Source: an uncultured bacterium
GTDB taxonomy: Bacteria > Bacillota > Clostridia > Lachnospirales > Lachnospiraceae
Direction: 5' to 3'
NCBI GenBank assembly: GCA_945871045.1
Contig: CAMBUC010000112.1
Location: forward strand, 1-7,036
DNA length: 7,036 nt
Shown: positions 4,844 through 7,036 of the stretch, one piece after another
How positions within the stretch are numbered: position 1 is the first letter of the stretch
Layout: every line of letters starts with the position of its first letter
Notes under the pieces: model-generated
Database searches by the model: none
What the model saw: only the letters and a program-made list of their open reading frames with translations
What the model was told of the DNA's origin: nothing
Position numbers and translations under genes: made by a program

Positions 4844-5392
4844 ATGGGTAGAGCATTAGGAATGGTGGAATATAAGACAGTGTCCACCGGCGTTTTGGCA
4901 GCAGATCTGGTGTTAAAAACAGCGGATGTGAAGATCATAGAGGCACAGACCGTCTGCCCCGGTAAATATATCGTCATATTTGAAGGTGATCTCAGTGCTG
5001 TACGCGCATCTGTAGATGCAGCGACTGCAAGATATCCGGAGCAGCTGATTGATAGTTTCCTTCTTGGAAATCCCCATGAGGGCATTTTCCCCGCCATCTA
5101 TGGAACGGCTGATATCAAGAACCGCAATGCGCTCGGTGTGCTGGAGACATTCGATGCAGCAGCTATTTTTGTTGCAGCAGATGAGGCAGCCAAGACAGCG
5201 GAGGTGGATCTGATCGAGATCCGGGTAGCCCGCGGTATGTGTGGAAAATCATATGTATTTCTTACAGGTGAGATCGCAGCAGTTTCAGCGGCGATCGATA
5301 AAGCAGAGGCGGCAGTTAGCGAACGCGGAATGTTTTTGGACAGTTCTGTGATTGCAAGCCCGGATGCACAGCTTTGGGATACAATCTTATAA
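4844..5392 (+). CDS. pduT: PduT-like tandem-domain BMC-T shell protein with Fe-S pore
   Basis: The 182-residue product has two BMC domains: residues 1-90 (GRALGMVEYKTVSTGVLAAD) and about 95-182 (NALGVLETFDAAAIFVAADE). It should form pseudo-hexameric trimers. Cys38 in TVCPGKY is at the same position and in the same motif as the PduT cysteine that, from three subunits, holds a 4Fe-4S cluster in the central pore. This identifies PduT rather than PduB or EutL. The expected job is moving electrons across the shell with PduS, encoded just upstream. The second domain carries Cys133 in ARGMCGKSY, where Salmonella PduT, as I recall it, has glycine; its significance is unknown. GAGG at 4831-4834 lies nine bases before the ATG. 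It is the last gene of the operon, since an intrinsic terminator begins 18 bases after the stop. Confidence 0.95.
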   Translation: MGRALGMVEYKTVSTGVLAADLVLKTADVKIIEAQTVCPGKYIVIFEGDLSAVRASVDAATARYPEQLIDSFLLGNPHEGIFPAIYGTADIKNRNALGVLETFDAAAIFVAADEAAKTAEVDLIEIRVARGMCGKSYVFLTGEIAAVSAAIDKAEAAVSERGMFLDSSVIASPDAQLWDTIL

Positions 5393-5410
5393 TTATTTCA
5401 GAACGTAATC

Positions 5411-5437
5411 AGGCTGTCGGAGTACCGACAGCCTTTT
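5411..5437 (+). terminator. Rho-independent terminator of the microcompartment operon
   Basis: AGGCTGTCGG and CCGACAGCCT pair perfectly over ten base pairs around an AGTA loop, followed by a TTTT run. It stands 18 bases after the pduT stop, with a new gene beginning 86 bases later. It marks the end of the shell operon and separates the DeoR gene transcriptionally. Confidence 0.92.
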
Positions 5438-5522
5438 ACATCATAGAAAAGAGCATTGCTAAGGTGTACCAAAAGGAAGTGATATCGCCGGAATACTTTA
5501 TGCTTAGTGGGGGAATAAAAAT

Positions 5523-6293
5523 ATGCTTGCAGCAGAGAGAAGAAATGAGATATTAGCATTATTAAAGGAAGAGGGAAAGGTCATTGTTGCAGACCTGAGC
5601 AAGAAATACGATGTGACAGAGGAAACGATCCGTCGTGATTTGGAAAAATTGGAGAACGACGGATTTGCCGAGCGCACCTACGGCGGAGCAGTCGTGAAAG
5701 GAAGCGAGAAGGATGAACTTCCTTTTCTTGTTCGAAAACGTGAAAATGTTGATGCAAAGATGCGCATTGCAACGGCTCTTTCCGAGACGATCCATGACGG
5801 GGATCGTATTATGCTGGACGCCAGTACAACCGCATTGTTTGTGGCGAAACAGATTAAGGATAAGAAAAATATCACAGTCATTACCAATTCCATCGAGATC
5901 TTATTGGAACTTTCCGATGTGCAGGGATGGAAGGTCTTATCTACCGGCGGTTCATTAAAGGGACGTGCGTTGTCGCTTCTCGGATATCAGGCGGAGCGTA
6001 TGGTGGATGGTTTCTTTGTGGATAAGGCGATCATTTCCTGCAAAGGAGTTGATCTCAATAAAGGATTTACGGATTCCAACGAATTGGATGCAGGTATCAA
6101 GAGACAAATGTTATCTTCTGCAACAAAACGTATTATGGCAGTTGACAACGCGAAGTTCAATCATTTATCATTTACACAAGTAGTGGGTTTTTCCGGAATC
6201 GATGTTCTGGCTACCGATAAAAAACTTACGCCGGAGTGGGAAGCACGCTTGCGGCAGAGTGATGTGGAGATCATATATACCGATGAAAAGTGA
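5523..6293 (+). CDS. DeoR-family transcriptional regulator
   Basis: This is a 256-residue full-length DeoR-type regulator. Residues 1-57 form the winged helix-turn-helix, with the family signature VADLSKKYDVTEETIRRDLEKLENDG and RTYGGAV after it (read in parts across residues 21-57). The rest is a DeoRC sensor domain of the sugar-phosphate isomerase-like fold. It shows LDASTTALFVA, ITNSIEILLEL, STGGSLKGRALSLLG, CKGVDLNKGFTDSNELDAGIKRQ and DNAKFNHLSF, all typical. Such proteins usually repress sugar catabolic genes and release DNA when bound to a phosphorylated sugar. Its position after the compartment operon suggests it controls that operon, possibly in response to a fucose- or rhamnose-derived phosphate, but the ligand is inference. 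A G-rich TGGGGGA (5508-5514) lies eight bases before the ATG. It has its own transcription unit downstream of a terminator and overlaps the next gene by 11 bases. No convincing operator was seen. Confidence 0.95.
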   Translation: MLAAERRNEILALLKEEGKVIVADLSKKYDVTEETIRRDLEKLENDGFAERTYGGAVVKGSEKDELPFLVRKRENVDAKMRIATALSETIHDGDRIMLDASTTALFVAKQIKDKKNITVITNSIEILLELSDVQGWKVLSTGGSLKGRALSLLGYQAERMVDGFFVDKAIISCKGVDLNKGFTDSNELDAGIKRQMLSSATKRIMAVDNAKFNHLSFTQVVGFSGIDVLATDKKLTPEWEARLRQSDVEIIYTDEK

Positions 6294-7036
6294 TGAGACA
6301 TATTATTTTATTGTAAATGGGAATGCCGGAGTTGGCAGAAAGAAAAGTATTTGGAAACATGTGTTAAAACCGGAATTGATCCGGCGCGGAGTGCATTATC
6401 ACCTGTATGAGTGTTCTTATCCGGGAAATGCTACAAAGTTTGCGTCACAGATCCTTGCGGAACATACAGGCAGGGTTGCTATTGTGGTAGTAGGCGGAGA
6501 TGGCACCTTTAATGAGGTATTAAACGGCATCACAGATTTTGAGCGGGTGACGTTAAGTTATATACCTGCGGGATCTGCCAACGATCTTGGTTATGCCCTT
6601 GGGATATCCGCTGATCCCCTTGAGACCTTGATCCACATTTTGGATGTGGGTACACTTTATCAGATGGATATTGGAAAAACCACTTTCCACCGGGATCAGA
6701 CGAGCCGTTATTTTGCTATTAGTTCGGGTATCGGACTGGATGCGGAGGCATGTGTTTCTGACAGCGGACGGTTGAAGGCTTTACTGAACCGGATCGGTTT
6801 GGGAAAATTGATCTATATGTTAAATACGATCCGAAAGGTATTAACCTATCGTACCACAGACGGCAAGTTGGTATTCATTGATAAGAATGGTGAGACGCAG
6901 GAGCGGAAAGTCCATCGTCTGTTCTTTGTGGCCGGAATGAACCAGCCCTATGAGGGCGGTCATTTGCCTATGGCCGCAGATGCAGTTTCCGATGATGGGG
7001 AACTGTCCTTTGCGATGGCGCAGAATCTGAGCAATG
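6283..7036 (+). CDS. Diacylglycerol/lipid kinase family protein, 3' end missing
   Basis: The frame runs off the right edge with 251 residues visible of a family that is usually about 290-310 long. The N-terminal YYFIVNGNAG is followed by VVVGGDGTFNEVLNGI, the nucleotide-binding signature of the DAGK catalytic family. IPAGSANDLGYALGI follows, then ISSGIGLDAEA and a C-terminal MAADAVSDDGELSF segment of the YegS/DgkB type. These cytosolic or membrane-associated enzymes phosphorylate diacylglycerol or related lipids using ATP. The ATG at 6283 overlaps the DeoR gene by 11 bases, indicating translational coupling; GGAG at 6266-6269 is rather far away. No link to the compartment is apparent, so it is probably a neighbouring household gene that shares the DeoR transcript. 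The exact lipid substrate cannot be told. Confidence 0.9.
   Translation, partial: MKSDETYYFIVNGNAGVGRKKSIWKHVLKPELIRRGVHYHLYECSYPGNATKFASQILAEHTGRVAIVVVGGDGTFNEVLNGITDFERVTLSYIPAGSANDLGYALGISADPLETLIHILDVGTLYQMDIGKTTFHRDQTSRYFAISSGIGLDAEACVSDSGRLKALLNRIGLGKLIYMLNTIRKVLTYRTTDGKLVFIDKNGETQERKVHRLFFVAGMNQPYEGGHLPMAADAVSDDGELSFAMAQNLSN

Noticed and set aside
4791..4859. 22-codon frame starting ATG 4791 before pduT
   Set aside because: AAAAGGAG is 15 bases away, too far, and the frame differs from that of the similar repeat at 1944-1991, so a conserved peptide is unlikely.
5456..5504. Possible promoter for the DeoR gene (TTGCTA at 5456-5461 with TGATAT at 5480-5485, or TATGCT at 5499-5504)
   Set aside because: A promoter is expected after the terminator, but the -10 matches are poor or badly spaced, so no single site can be supported.
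8..5893. Many open frames of 60-126 codons on the minus strand
   Set aside because: All lie opposite strongly recognisable + strand genes, have no family motifs and lack convincing ribosome binding sites.

Overview
The window is part of a bacterial microcompartment (BMC) operon, read on the + strand. The organism is probably a Gram-positive anaerobe of the Clostridia, most likely a Lachnospiraceae-type gut bacterium. Reasons are moderate GC, strong AGGAGG-type ribosome binding sites, and tight unidirectional gene packing. The gene order also matches, from memory, the fucose/rhamnose-propanediol microcompartment loci of Lachnospiraceae such as Clostridium phytofermentans. The taxon is inferred from style and synteny, not proven.

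Layout. 1-940: 3' part of a zinc-type medium-chain alcohol dehydrogenase. 955-2378: four tandem single-domain hexameric shell proteins (BMC-H). They comprise one with a long pore-loop insertion, one canonical PduA/PduJ-like protein, one with an altered pore and a Lys/Pro tail, and one PduA-like copy with a 35-residue N-terminal extension. 2445-3104: PduL phosphotransacylase. 3117-3383: EutN/CcmL/PduN vertex pentamer. 3420-4754: PduS, an RnfC-like flavin/Fe-S protein. 4844-5392: PduT, a tandem-domain Fe-S shell trimer. A clear intrinsic terminator at 5411-5437 closes this operon. A DeoR-family regulator (5523-6293) follows and overlaps the start of a diacylglycerol/lipid kinase that runs off the window's end.

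How the parts fit. An aldehyde made by a signature enzyme outside the window would be oxidised to acyl-CoA, which PduL converts to acyl-phosphate, recycling CoA. It would also be reduced to alcohol by the alcohol dehydrogenase, recycling NAD+. BMC-H proteins tile the facets, PduN caps the vertices, and PduS with PduT offers an electron route across the shell. The signature enzyme and aldehyde dehydrogenase are not visible. Assignment to a glycyl-radical 1,2-propanediol (fucose/rhamnose) compartment therefore rests on gene order.

The most interesting signals are these: a shell gene with two well-formed in-frame starts (long and short forms), recalling PduB/PduB'; a set of inverted repeats at five of the eight gene junctions, including a 16-bp hairpin before pduL; unusual pore loops in two BMC-H proteins; an extra pore-loop cysteine in PduT; and an alcohol dehydrogenase lacking the cysteines of the structural-zinc lobe. 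No stretch over 300 bases lacks a gene; the longest non-coding gap is 5393-5522.
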